From positions 62,001 to 126,000 of the forward strand of contig JAKCPI010005475.1 in NCBI GenBank assembly GCA_023213315.1: a stretch of DNA of 64,000 nt. Reading direction: 5' to 3'. Both the position numbers and the translations under genes were made by a program. This DNA comes from Euborellia annulipes. Taxonomy: Eukaryota; Arthropoda; Insecta; Dermaptera; Anisolabididae. The stretch's first letter is position 1; each line of letters starts with the position of its first letter. Below, piece after piece: positions 22,830-32,757 of the stretch. A model generated the notes under the pieces. It saw only the letters and a list, made by a program, of their open reading frames with translations, ran no database searches and was not told the DNA's origin.

Positions 22830-23082
22830 CAAAAGCGGATCCAGAGGAGTTTTTCGGGGGAAGGGGTAATCTGGTGTGACTAGTCGCACAGCACACAATT
22901 TGTTCTTACTTTCGGTAATTTAAAGGTGCATTCTCTACTTGTTTGCCAGAATATATAAACAAATCAAATTCTTATTTTAAAATCTTATATAAAAATAAAA
23001 TTTTATTCCAAAAAAAAATTCTCAAATCTCGGTTTGGGGAGGGGGTAATTATCCTCTCTTTCCCCCCTTGTATCCGCCCTTG
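22830..23082. mobile_element. hAT-like MITE containing a family A hairpin
   Basis: A 253-bp element beginning CAAAAGCGGATCCAGAGGAG and ending GTATCCGCCCTTG. It is flanked by TTGGACAA (22822-22829) and CTGGACAA (23083-23090), an 8-bp duplication with one mismatch. Inside, from 22874, is TAATCTGGTGTGACTAGTCG and GCACAGCACACAA, the hairpin arm of family A, followed by a degenerate return arm. The same content occurs in the element at 49174, so the hairpin was already part of this family's ancestor. Confidence 0.8.
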
Positions 23083-23090
23083 CTGGACAA

Positions 23091-23579
23091 TGTCAGAGAT
23101 TATTTGTAAATTTTAACAAGATATTAATTGATAATACGTATTTTTAAAAGTATTAATAGATATAAATAAATTAATTCAAATTTTGCATGAATTTTATGTT
23201 CACGCACATTTTCTTCTCCTCTTTGAGTTCCTTTTTTCCTATTTATATTTTGATAAATTCCTCTTGAAATTCAGTATATAAATGTGGACAATTTCATTTA
23301 TTAATTGTCCGTTTATTCGTTGGCCAAATGCCACCTTCAAGCTTAATTAATAAACAGAATAGATCAAGATGAGAATTCATTTTTTTTTAATTATTTTTAT
23401 ATTTACCGGTGGGTTTTATTAGGGCCAGGGTTGTTGAAGAAGATAAGTAAATAAGAATATGAAGGAAGTTTTTTTTATATCTTTTTTGACATTTAGACCA
23501 TATCTCTAATTTTATAAATTAATTCGTTGCCAAAATAATTTAGAATAATTTTTTTTTTTTAATTTGTTTGGTTTTTTTT
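23091..23579. other. AT-rich sequence, nothing recognised
   Basis: I see no gene. There are several short T runs. Confidence 0.45.
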
Positions 23580-23755
23580 CGGCTTCTGGGATCTACATGG
23601 CCTCAGATGCCCAAAAAGATCTCAAATAGATTTAAAAAAAAATGTGCTATTTATACCCTATTTATTTCAATTGATCATCCCACAGAAAGGGAAGCGAGTC
23701 TGTGACCCCTAACAAAAGAGGAGAGATCTTTACCACTGTACAACGCCTCAGAGAA
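23580..23755 (-). repeat. SINE-C-type copy, reverse
   Basis: On the minus strand: a degenerate head with CAGTGGTAAAGATCTCTCCT, a B-box region AGGGGTCACAGACTCGCTTC, the body GATCAATTGAAATAAATAGG, and the 3' module AGATCTTTTTGGGCATCTGA then GGCCATGTAGATCC. The order matches SINE-C at 41950. Confidence 0.6.
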
Positions 23756-25365
23756 TTATATGAAGTATGAAGGAACGAGAGACCAAAAACACAGAGTAAA
23801 TATAAGGAAAAATTCAATGTAAAAAAATGTAATGTTCAAAATGAAAAATTATTTACCTAATAAGGTAATTATTATATATAGGCCTTTCTTTCCAATTTAT
23901 AGCAATATTCCTTTGACCATGCATTAACCGAGCGAGCGAGAGGAGAGAGAGAGAGAGAGAGCAAACCGCAAAGCGTTTTGAATGTTTTGATTAAATTAAT
24001 AAGTAGTTTATTATTGAATTTCAGACCATCTATAAATAAGGCTTAAAGTGATTTATCTTAAGTTGATTTAATTTTAAACGCCAGGGGAAATAAATATCTT
24101 AATAATAAAGGGAAATAAATTTTTTCTTAAACATACTTTTCTCAATTCAGTTCAATTGTTAAATTTCATTCTAGAATTAATCTTTTCATCTGGGTGGAAA
24201 CGAAAACAATTAGCTTGTCTTGCAATTCTATGACATTAAGATTATTTATTATTCTGATAAGAATTTAGTTAACATTATTATTTTATTATCTTGATATATA
24301 TATTATAATAAATTTTCCCAACGACGATCGTCAATCAAACACGAGATTAGAGAGCAATAATTCATGAATTTTCCGAGGTTTTTCGGGGTCGAATCAGGTG
24401 GAGGTCCCTGGGGCGAGAGTGAGACCCCTGGGGGGTCCCCTCTGCCCTTTAACTACATTTGAGGGCCACCTCTAAAGATTAATGACATGACTGGCATCTC
24501 ATTTCTCCGATAGCGTCGCGTAATTAGAACGAATTTTCAAGTTTAACATATAAATTGGTCACCCGGTGTTTTGAAGGAAAAAAAAAAAAAAAAAACCTGT
24601 AGCCGAATGGTTCATTAACGAAGATGCTTTCCCCATCTCTTTCTATGGATTGACATGAAAAATTGATAAGAATATTTAATCAAAAATCATTAGGATGCAT
24701 TATGCTTTCTGAGTTTTCCTTTGATAAAAAATTTTTTTCTCTCTCACTCTAATATACAAATATACCCCAGGTATTTCAATCTCTTTTTTTTATAATTTCA
24801 TTATTTATTTTTTTTTTTATTTACTATTTTTACCGTGAATATATGGTAATTTTCTAGCCAAGTAACATCTAATGGCAGCTCGAGAGGTTGGTTTTTTTTT
24901 CTAATTCGAGCTGTCTTAATGAATATTTATCTAGTTGATTTAATTTCTACCTAATTAATTCTGAGAAAGTGTGTCTTATGCGTACCATTAAAAAAAAAAT
25001 AAATAAATTTAAAATGCTAAAGTAGTTAGTCTATCTTCCTTCTCAGAACAAATATACTTATCCAATAATAAGTAAGAAGAAATCAATCGTAAGGAAATTA
25101 TTACAAGTTGAGAAAAAGCAAGTACAGGTAATAGTAATATCAACAGCAACTTCTCTCCGGGATATAGGAAATAATTATCTTAAAATACTTCCAGTTGAAG
25201 ATCTAGAAATGCGGGTACCAGGATTTTGACTTCGATTTTTAAATGGGATGAAATGTAAGATCTATCATGGAGATCAAAATAGGTTCGTGTCTTGATTACT
25301 AGAAAGTAGGCAATCCAAAATTTCTATTAACGGCTCCAGAGTTCTACTAAAACGAAACAGTTGTT
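23756..25365. other. No gene; GA repeat and a complex island at 24310-24570
   Basis: A GA microsatellite lies at 23939-23962. The island at 24310-24570 contains GACGATCGTCAATCAAACAC, GGTCGAATCAGGTGGAGGTC, CTGGGGGGTCCCCTCTGCCC and GATAGCGTCGCGTAATTAGA. It is GC-richer and unrepeated in the window. I see no open frame that spans it, so a non-coding conserved element is possible. The remainder is AT-rich. Confidence 0.4.
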
Positions 25366-25379
25366 AAATCCCATTAGAA

Positions 25380-25630
25380 GCCCTCGGGGTTTGGTGTAGA
25401 GGTTAGTGTGCTAACCTCGTATACCAAACGTCGCGGGTTCGGACCCCAGGCAGTCCGATGATTTTATTTAAGCCATTTGGATACCAACCCTGGACCCCAT
25501 ATATGTGTCTATTACCAATAACGGATATCGTTTAAAGTCTTAAATGGCCTAAGTTGCCGAAAAGACTGTGTGAATGAGTGTGTGAATGTGAGTGTGAATG
25601 AGAAAAAAGTGTGAGTGTTTAAAAAAAAAA
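25380..25630 (+). repeat. SINE-B, full length with perfect 14-bp TSD
   Basis: The best-preserved SINE-B. It has the head GCCCTCGGGGTTTGGTGTAG, a B-box in CGGGTTCGGACCCCAGGCAG, the body CCGATGATTTTATTTAAGCC, the 3' module CTTAAATGGCCTAAGTTGCC, and a GTGTGAATGTGAGTGTGAAT tail ending in an A-run. AAATCCCATTAGAA flanks it exactly at 25366-25379 and 25631-25644. The A-tail and long duplication show LINE-type target-primed insertion, and the perfect duplication implies a fairly recent event. It encodes no protein. Confidence 0.95.
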
Positions 25631-25885
25631 AAATCCCATTAGAAATGATCAACTAGACATGAAGGTTCCTCCCTGGATGATTTTGGGGCAAACAATCAAA
25701 AATAAATCGGCCTTCTTTTAGAAAAAAAAAAAAATCATTAACTAATTTCTGCAATCCATGGTATATATTTTTATTAGGAGAGTAAACAATCGGAGCCACG
25801 ATTGCCTGATCTGTTCGAACGTATGAAGCCTTGAGCTTAGGCATCCCAAATGCTAAGTTTTTTTTATAACTGATTGTATTATTTG

Positions 25886-26390
25886 TAGGAACAGTGAGAA
25901 ATTAAAGAAAGTGCAGTTAAGGATAATTTCATTTATTTCCCCCTCAGACCTGAAGTTTCGGTCCTGTTTAGGACCATCTTCAGAACAATTCATAAAGGAC
26001 TTTACATAAAATCAAACAAATTAATACAAATTGTATCACTCGGTCTAGTTTATAATTCAAATTCAAATAATACTTCACGTCATTAATAGTTCTTTGACCT
26101 GGCCATAGTTAAAAGATAGGAAGTTGAGAAAACCTGACTCAAATGTTCTGTATATATACAGATGGCTTTGATCTTGAAAGAAAGTGCGATCCTCTTCTTC
26201 TGATCTTCTTTTTGTGAATTATAAACTAGCTCGAGTGATTCAATTTGTATTAATTGATTTTGAGCCCTTTATGAATTGTTCTGTTAATAGCTCTGAAGAT
26301 GGTCCTAAACAGGACCGAAACGTCAGCTCTGAGGGGGAAATAAATGAAATTACGCTTAGCTGCTCTCTCTTTAATTTCTCATTCTACCTA
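25886..26390. mobile_element. Foldback element with >100-bp arms and GACGTTTCGG core
   Basis: The left arm runs TAGGAACAGTGAGAAATTAA, ATTTCATTTATTTCCCCCTC, then AGTTTCGGTCCTGTTTAGGA and CCATCTTCAGA. The right arm is its reverse complement: CTCTGAAGATGGTCCTAAAC, AGGACCGAAACGTCAGCTCT, GGGGGAAATAAATGAAATTA and AATTTCTCATTCTACCTA. The centre (about 250 bp) is AT-rich and non-coding. Arms are highly similar, so a single-strand copy would form a very long stem. The inner part has its own small stem-loop GGTCCT-AAAC-AGGACC. I do not recognise the superfamily. Confidence 0.85.
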
Positions 26391-27618
26391 TAAATAAAAA
26401 TATTGTTCCACTCTCGAAAACATCAGGCATTTTTGGCGCCGACTGTACAAAGCAGCCTTAAAAGAATTCCTCTGTGGCTTTTCAGGTTTTTATGAAGAAT
26501 AATATAGTACCTAATTTTAGGATAAAAATTTATTTAATGTATATCTATAGTGATAATTTCCTTGATACTAAAAAAAAAAAGAATAAAATGAATTGATTGC
26601 TAGATGGACATCGCCTGATTTCTTGGCATTACGTATTTCGAATGTGTTGGATCAATCAATCAATCATTTTGCAAATATTACTACAATGTTTACATCAGAA
26701 AATTCTTCAAAATAAAACTACACTAAAAAAAAAGATAAATGTAATAAAGAAAAAAAAAATTTAAAATTAAAAGATGATGAGATTACATGAGAATCATGTT
26801 TTACGAACCCGTTAGTTAAGTAAGAGTCATGTTAGAGTATAACAGTCCGAAATCGCATCTGAGAGTATTTATCTAATTGAGCATTGTTCGACTGACATGA
26901 TGTATGAATGTAGATCAGGTTTAATGGCTTCACATGCAAAGTAGATTTTAATAAGCAACTCTCTCTCTCTCTTCCTCCCCCATACTCTCTTTTTCTCTTG
27001 TTTGTTTTATGTCATTGGCATGTGATTAATCGTTTCGGTTCGCTTTTTTCGCCTTCATCTCATCTCCTTTCCCATCCCCAGGGCTCTTGTTCGTCTATCC
27101 ATTCTTGGATCGTCAAATTTGGCACCGATTAAATATTGCCTGAGTGTTTTGAAAGGAAAACCTCCATCAAGATAACATTAATAATACAACAAATACCCTC
27201 TCCAGAGTGTTATAGTATCCGATACAAAAGAATTTCAATTATTTTTTGGAACTTTAAATTGAAATAGCTTGCAAGTTTAAATAACATTCTAATTCAAGCA
27301 CTCTCTTGTTGAAAATAGATAATGAGACCTTCTGGTATTAGTAATTAAAAAATAGAATTTATTATTAATCAGTTTTTTTTTTATTATAATCTATTTTAAT
27401 GAATATGAAATTGCATATTTTTACTTTTTAAGATATATTGTAGTATTGGTGAGATAAGTTGAAGCCAATGAGAATTTTTTTTTTTTAATATTAGTTTCGG
27501 TTCAGGTTCTGGATCATCTTCGTGAAGAACTTTACATTCCAATATAAAAAAGAACATGATTTTTAAATTAAATTAATTTAAATTCAAACTATTTCAACCG
27601 TAAGCACTAGTTGAAACA
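26391..27618. other. Unique AT-rich sequence, no gene recognised
   Basis: A CT-rich patch at 26957-27090 contains CTCTCTCTCTCTTCCTCCCC. The piece GTTTCGGTTCAGGTTCTGGA at 27496 looks like a lone arm of the GACGTTTCGG foldback group. No coding region is seen. Confidence 0.45.
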
Positions 27619-28022
27619 TTAAGGTGCTCGTCTCGGGGTGCTAATTTTGAGATTCCAGCGGCCACAATTTTGTAGCTATCGACCTCAATTTTTTTTTAAA
27701 TTAAAGCTCTTTAAAATATCTACAACTTATAGAAGCCTTTTCTTTTGATTTTTATTTTCGAAAAAATAAAATTTTTTTTTAGATTAATCGCATTAAAGAA
27801 AAGATATTTTTAAAAAATTCGTTCTATATCTTATAGATAATTAAATTAGTAATCATTGTGTTAAAAAATAATTAATTTTTTACCCTTAAATGATTAGCTG
27901 GAATCTTTAAAATGAAATAAATCCCTTGTATTCCTATGGGAAAAACTAACGCCATCTCTTGCCGCCTCGAGTAACTCAGTAGTGAATCGTGTTCTAACGG
28001 TTTTTCGAGACGCGCACCTTAA
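27619..28022 (+). mobile_element. TTAA-ended MITE, full length
   Basis: A 404-bp element with left end TTAAGGTGCTCGTCTCGGG and right end TTTCGAGACGCGCACCTTAA, so about 17 bp of TIR plus TTAA at each side. The interior matches 19907-20316 in reverse: GCGGCCACAATTTTGTAGCT, TATCTACAACTTATAGAAGC, AAATCCCTTGTATTCCTATG, AACTAACGCCATCTCTTGCC. There is no transposase frame. Two full copies in 64 kb imply a dispersed family mobilised in trans. Confidence 0.85.
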
Positions 28023-29535
28023 GTAGGGCTATATATGAAAGTCGAAAAATTTAAAAATATGATTTTCAAAGATTTATTTTTAAAAAAATCGAAGTTTTGA
28101 TAATTCGTTTATCTTCAAAGTTGAATAAGTTATATTATTTATTTTTTATATTAATATTTAGTAGTAGGCTGTACTAACTTGTAAATTGTTGATCAATTTT
28201 GAATTAATTTCCCTGATGGAGAGTCAATATCAACATTAGGAGGCTTTGTCTAAGGGAGAACTAGAATAATTATGGTTTCAGTTAAATTAATGCAAAGTTT
28301 AATAGCAATTTGATTAACCCCAACCTGGAATCGAAAGTTTATTGTATAAATAAATATCGGTCTAATTTTCCTCTTTCAACTGGATAATGATAATTAATAA
28401 TTGCCAATATTATGCATAATAAAAATTCCCTAGTGGAAACACGCCCTTTGGGCATCTGGAAATTTTTTTTAATTGTCATTATTTTGGGAAAGTAAAGTTA
28501 TAAATTCATGATCACTCATTTGAAACGTTATGTTAACATACGCTCCTGCCCTTTTATTATAATTAAAAAAAAAATGCCTTAAAATTTTAATTATTATTTT
28601 ACCAAGCTCTGGAAGGGAATTTATTTTGAATAATTTATTATACTTTTGCTAAAGTCAGATAATTTAGAGTTTAAAAAGAATTTTTTTAATATTTATTGTT
28701 TGTTCTCTAAATGGATGATTTTCTTTTGTAACATTTTTCATTATTTATTTATTTTAGGTTTTTATTAAAACTCTTTTTTCCCTTTATTAAATGAAAAATA
28801 TTTTTAACATTTTCAATTTTCATTAAAAATCTCTTTTCTAATTAGAAATACTTTGCCCATATTTTGTATTTGATTACGAAGGAACAGAACTGTTACGATT
28901 TTAATCAAAACTCCCTATCCTACTCCAAAGTCCAATTCCTAGATTATCCTGAGAGAATCATGGAGCCACCCTCTCTCCTAAATATTTTTCTTTGACCTAT
29001 TATTGATATATAAGCCGATTTACTTTAAACTTTCCAATACATTTTAAATAAAATTAGTTTTGTTAAAAAAAAATTTTTTTATTCTATTTTTATATTTCCT
29101 TATTTAAAAATAATAATGAGGCGCAATACATAATAAAATTTGATTAAATCTGTTTGTGATTATCAAATATATGCAGCCTGCATTAAAAAAAAAAATATTG
29201 TACAAAGGCCAGGTCATAAATAAAGGGGTCAGAGCCAGCTGCTTTGCTTAAATCACAGTTTATATTTCAAGTGTTTCCTTCACACCCAGAACACAATGCT
29301 CAGTAATAACCACCTTGTCTTATTCTCTCCCCCCTTCCTGCTTCAGTTATTTTTTTTTTAGAGTAGGAAAAAAAATTCTATCGATCTAGACTCTGTAATT
29401 GTATAAATAAGTTTGGCCTATTTTAAGAATAATTTGAAAAATTAGATCCTCCTTTTATTTCTTTAAAAAAAAAAAAAGTATTTCGGCATCCAAAGTTACC
29501 TTATAGATTTTTAGACTCTTTTTTTCATATACTTT
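28023..29535. other. AT-rich sequence, nothing recognised
   Basis: I see no gene or transposon ends. The sequence is largely homopolymer-rich, with an ordinary unique patch at 29215-29345. Confidence 0.5.
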
Positions 29536-29775
29536 CGTGCTTGATAGCTGGCGCTTTTTTTTTTTTTTTGGAATGGGTGCATAAGGTCCGAAGACCTATA
29601 ATGACCTATAGTCACATGCAGCCAGGAAGAAAATAAAAACAAAAGGAGAAGCATAAAGGGGAAACTCAACTGCGGGAACTGAGAAGATGCCTGTTGAGGT
29701 TAGACTTGAAAGTCTGAAGATTGTAGGTTTTGGGGAAGATAGACGCTTGACACACTAATGCGTAACAGGGTCCAA
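29536..29775. repeat. Fragment of the GTGTGTCAAGCGCCA-type element
   Basis: The right side ends GACGCTTGACACACTAATGC then GTAACAGGGTCC, which is the TIR of the element at 13500. The left side has AGCTGGCGCTT, the inner edge of the same TIR. The internal 200 bp (GGTCCGAAGACCTATAATGA, GAGGTTAGACTTGAAAGTCT) differs from that copy and is unidentified. This is probably a rearranged or insertion-bearing relative. Confidence 0.5.
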
Positions 29776-29930
29776 ATAAGAATGCCTGGACCCCAATATA
29801 TATATATTGCAATATATTTATAATAACGGTTATCTTAAAAAGTCTATATGTCCTAAGTTGTCAAAAAGACTGTGTGTATGTGTGTGGGAATGTGAGTGTG
29901 AATGGAAAAAAAGTGAGTGTGAATATCCCT
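29776..29930 (+). repeat. SINE-B tail, 5'-truncated
   Basis: This begins AAGAATGCCTGGACCCC and continues with TAATAACGGTTATC, the module TATATGTCCTAAGTTGTCAA, and a GTGTGTGGGAATGTGAGTGT tail. The tRNA-like head is missing, as expected for a 5'-truncated retroposed copy. Confidence 0.75.
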
Positions 29931-30770
29931 TGAAAATTTTTAACAGAGTACAATTTAGGCTGCTAGTAATCCAATAAATCTTGAATTTTTTAATTAATTA
30001 GATAATATTTCAAAGTTTATATATAATTATATAAATCAGAGGAAAATCAATCTTTTCTTTAAAGTGAATTTTTTTTCCTTTTCCTCTTCTTATAATTTAC
30101 TCATATTAACGTGAATACAAGGCGTAAATGATCCTCTTTGAGTGACAGACGGACGGACAGACAGACAGACAGACGCTCGAATGCCTTCTCTTCTCTCTTT
30201 GAAATTAAATTAAAGATAAACGATATTAATATAAAAATAAACATCACACCTTGTTTCATGTTAGTCTCAAAAGACGAAAAAAATATTAAGCGTAATAATA
30301 ATGCCTTTGATCAATTTGATTGAGGCTCACTTTGAAGTGCCTCAATTAGAGGATTTATTATTATACTCAAGTTGTAATGCGTCTCTTATCTTCTAGGCTT
30401 AAGAGGTAAATCAAGATTAACGAAGATTTATAAAGAGCGAGAGAAAGGGGAAGAGGGTGAAATTAAATTTTGTCCTTTAATTATTTTTATAGAGCTAAAT
30501 AAAATATATATATTTTACAAAATAATTTAATTGGAAAGTTTCGTACAAAATAACGCTTGCAAAATTTCAGGGAGGTAAAAAAAAGAAAGGGAAAGAGATG
30601 TGGGCGTGATCTTCCCTCCCTTCTACAAATACGAAGTTGAGGGTGTGAAGTTGCGTGAACAGAACACAATTTTCGAATGATAATTTTGTAAAATTTTGGA
30701 TTTCTATATATTAATAGAATTTACCTTCTCTTATTTATTTAAAGAAATAAAGTGGCTATTGTACTCAAAT
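29931..30770. other. No gene; (GACA)n repeat
   Basis: Six to seven degenerate GACG/GACA units at 30144-30173 form a short microsatellite. The rest is AT-rich unique sequence. The frames around it have no recognisable product. Confidence 0.45.
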
Positions 30771-31058
30771 AATAGATAAAAGCAACAAGCAGCCAGGTAA
30801 TCAGTCTCCCCGAAATAAAACTCTGTTAAGGAAACAGTTTTGGCCTTATCTAATTAAAGCAGGTTAAGGAACCAGTTTTGGCTTTAATTAGATTGTACAT
30901 TTTTTGTAGCTAGGAAGGAGGGGTCTGCTTACACAAATTGAGGCGCCGAAACTGTTTCCTCAACCTGCCTTAATCAGATAGGGTCAAAACTGTTTTCTTA
31001 AATGAGCGAATTATTTCGTGGAGACTGATTACCTAGCTGCCTATTCCTTTTATCTATT
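30771..31058. mobile_element. Foldback element with ~100-bp arms
   Basis: The left arm AATAGATAAAAGCAACAAGC, AGCCAGGTAATCAGTCTCCC and AAACAGTTTTGGCCTTATCT is the reverse complement of the right arm: AGATAGGGTCAAAACTGTTT, GGAGACTGATTACCTAGCTG, CCTTTTATCTATT. GGTTAAGGAACCAGTTTTGG inside the left arm is a tandem echo of AAGGAAACAGTTTTGGCC. The centre is about 80 bp and non-coding. Confidence 0.75.
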
Positions 31059-31059
31059 G

Positions 31060-31182
31060 TTCTCTTATTTATGTTAATATGTAAGTAGAAAATATTGTGA
31101 TGTCAAGAATTTGAAGAAAATACACGTTTTGGGAGCCCGGTGAGTCTAAAAAAAATGGGAACAGTAAAATGGTTTCTTTATG
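31060..31182 (+). mobile_element. Family A 5' part, separated by nested insertions
   Basis: TTCTCTTATTTATGTTAATA, AGAAAATATTGTGATGTCAA and AATACACGTTTTGGGAGCCC match the start of family A through to the point where the CA microsatellite should begin. The matching 3' part resumes at 36213 on the far side of a SINE and the LINE. I therefore read this as one old copy split by about 5 kb of later insertions. Confidence 0.65.
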
Positions 31183-31184
31183 TG

Positions 31185-31386
31185 TGGCGGGTTCGGACCC
31201 AGGCAGTCCGATGATTTTATTTAAGCCATTTGGATACCAGATGGCTTAAATAGAAATGCCTGAACCCACAATTTATATATTAATCACAACGGTTATCGTC
31301 TAAAGTCTTAAATGGCCTGAGTTGCCGAAAAGACTGTGTGAATGTGTGTGTGAGTGTGAGTGTGAATGAGAAAAAAGTGTGAATGT
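31185..31386 (+). repeat. SINE-B, 5'-truncated, directly upstream of the LINE
   Basis: This starts within the B-box (GGCGGGTTCGGACCCAGGCA). It keeps the body CAGTCCGATGATTTTATTTA, the 3' module CTTAAATGGCCTGAGTTGCC and the tail GTGTGAGTGTGAGTGTGAAT, and stops at GTGTGAATG. No A-tail remains on this side. The A-run at 36213-36221 beyond the LINE could be its tail, which would place the LINE insertion inside the SINE's end. Confidence 0.8.
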
Positions 31387-31431
31387 TTTTTTATTTTATA
31401 TATATAATAAAAATAATAATAATAATAATAA

Positions 31432-31490
31432 TAAACTTTTATTTGTTTTTAACCTATGGTTATACAAATGAGTGAGTTTTTTTTTTAGCA
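31432..31490 (+). repeat. Left inverted terminal repeat of the LINE
   Basis: 59 bp, starting TAAACTTTTATTTGTTTTTA, through CCTATGGTTATACAAATGAG, to a 10-base T run and AGCA. Its reverse complement is at 36146-36203, with one T indel as the only difference. Outside it lies (AAT)n simple sequence at about 31410-31431. Both copies even keep the same 10-base homopolymer. Confidence 0.95.
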
Positions 31491-31940
31491 GTTTGAGTTA
31501 GGATTTAAAAGTGATAAGACGTGTTTTTTATGTGCTCCAAGAAAAATTGAAAATTTGGATGGAAATCTGACTCCACTTTAAAAAATTTTATATCAACCGA
31601 TCCAGTTTAAGAAGACCTAACAGAGAAACACGCTGAAAAAAAGGGCAGAAGAGAGGTAATACCAGGAAAAGCGATTTAAGTGATAAAAGAAGTATAAACT
31701 AAACAAAAAAAATTTTATTTGGATTATCTGTTCGAAGAATCAACTAAAAGTATTTGTGAATATTAAAGTGGCCAAAAATAAAATTATAAAAAAAAAAAAA
31801 AAAAATTCTTCGGTCGACCTTCAACATATCAGCTGACGAGAAAAAGATAAGTTACATCTACTAACAAACACAAATAATCCTAACTAAACAATATAAATAA
31901 TAACTGTAGATAATAAATAAAATGAAAAAAAAATACAAGC

Positions 31941-32757
31941 ATGAAGGGCAATGGGGTTGTTCAAGAGGGAGAAGAGAACCCACGAACTAGCACATTCAAA
32001 CCTTTCCAAGGGAAAACACTGCAAAGAACTCCACCAGACAATATAAATCCAACTACAAAAAAAGCTAAGCACGAAGTAGATCCGGAAACAATACAAGATG
32101 TACTTTTAAATATCAATCAAAACCTGCTTATGTTGAATGAGAGAATGATGAATATTGAAGAAAAATTACAAAAGCAAAACGAAGAAAGCAAAGAAAAAAT
32201 ACAAATACTCGAAAAAAAAATTGAGAAACTGGAAAAAGAAAATAATGAAATTAAAAATAGAATGGATGTAAGAGAGAGAGAAGAAAAGAAGAAGAATCTG
32301 GTAATCAAAGGCTTAGAAGAAAATGAAGAAGATGAAAACACAATCGATATAATTCACAGAATTCTAGAAGAAAAAATCCCCAATAGTAGAATGAATATAA
32401 TGAAGGCAGAAAGGATAGGGAAGAAGAGAGAAGAGTTTACAAGACCAGTGTTGGTGCAGTTAAATAAACTTGAAGACAAATATATAATTCTGAATAATAA
32501 GAAAAAAATTTTTTAAGGACACAAATATCTATATCGAAGAGGATTTGACTTTCAGGGAAAAGAAAATAAGAAATTTTTTATTAGAAAAATCAAAAGAAGC
32601 GAAAATTGAAAACAAAAGAACACAAATAATGAAATATTCTATACTGATTGATAGTGTTTTATACATTGTAAAAGAAGACGAAGAGAACAGGCTCTTCTTA
32701 GAAGAGGTTCCAAAAAACGACAAAAGATTAAAAAGAAAAAACTTCTTGAAAACATAA
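31941..32757 (+). pseudogene. LINE ORF1 (coiled-coil RNA-binding protein), one frameshift
   Basis: This encodes the LINE's nucleic-acid-binding chaperone, expected to coat element RNA. The reading frame opens at ATG 31941 with a lysine-rich N-terminus. Residues of about 55-117 form a long heptad-type coiled coil rich in K, E, N and L (LNERMMNIEEKLQKQNEESK). Then comes KKKNLVIKGLEENEEDE, the start of an RRM-like fold as in L1 ORF1p, with RPVLVQLNKLEDKYIILNN further on. The frame hits TAA at 32514-32516 within AAAAAAATTTTTT. Shifting by one base continues the protein (KDTNIYIEEDLTFREKKIRN, resembling the L1 ORF1p C-terminal domain) to TAA at 32755-32757. Total length would be about 270 residues. 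No CCHC knuckles are present. The assignment as ORF1 is firm; the L1-type comparison is from memory of the family. Confidence 0.85.

Noticed and set aside
30138..30323. 61-residue frame beginning with an RTDRQTDR repeat
   Set aside because: It is a translation of the GACA microsatellite followed by AT-rich sequence.
31432..31490. LTRs flanking the reverse-transcriptase element
   Set aside because: The flanking repeats are inverted, only 58-59 bp long, and the reverse transcriptase has APE-LINE motifs without gag, protease, RNase H or integrase.
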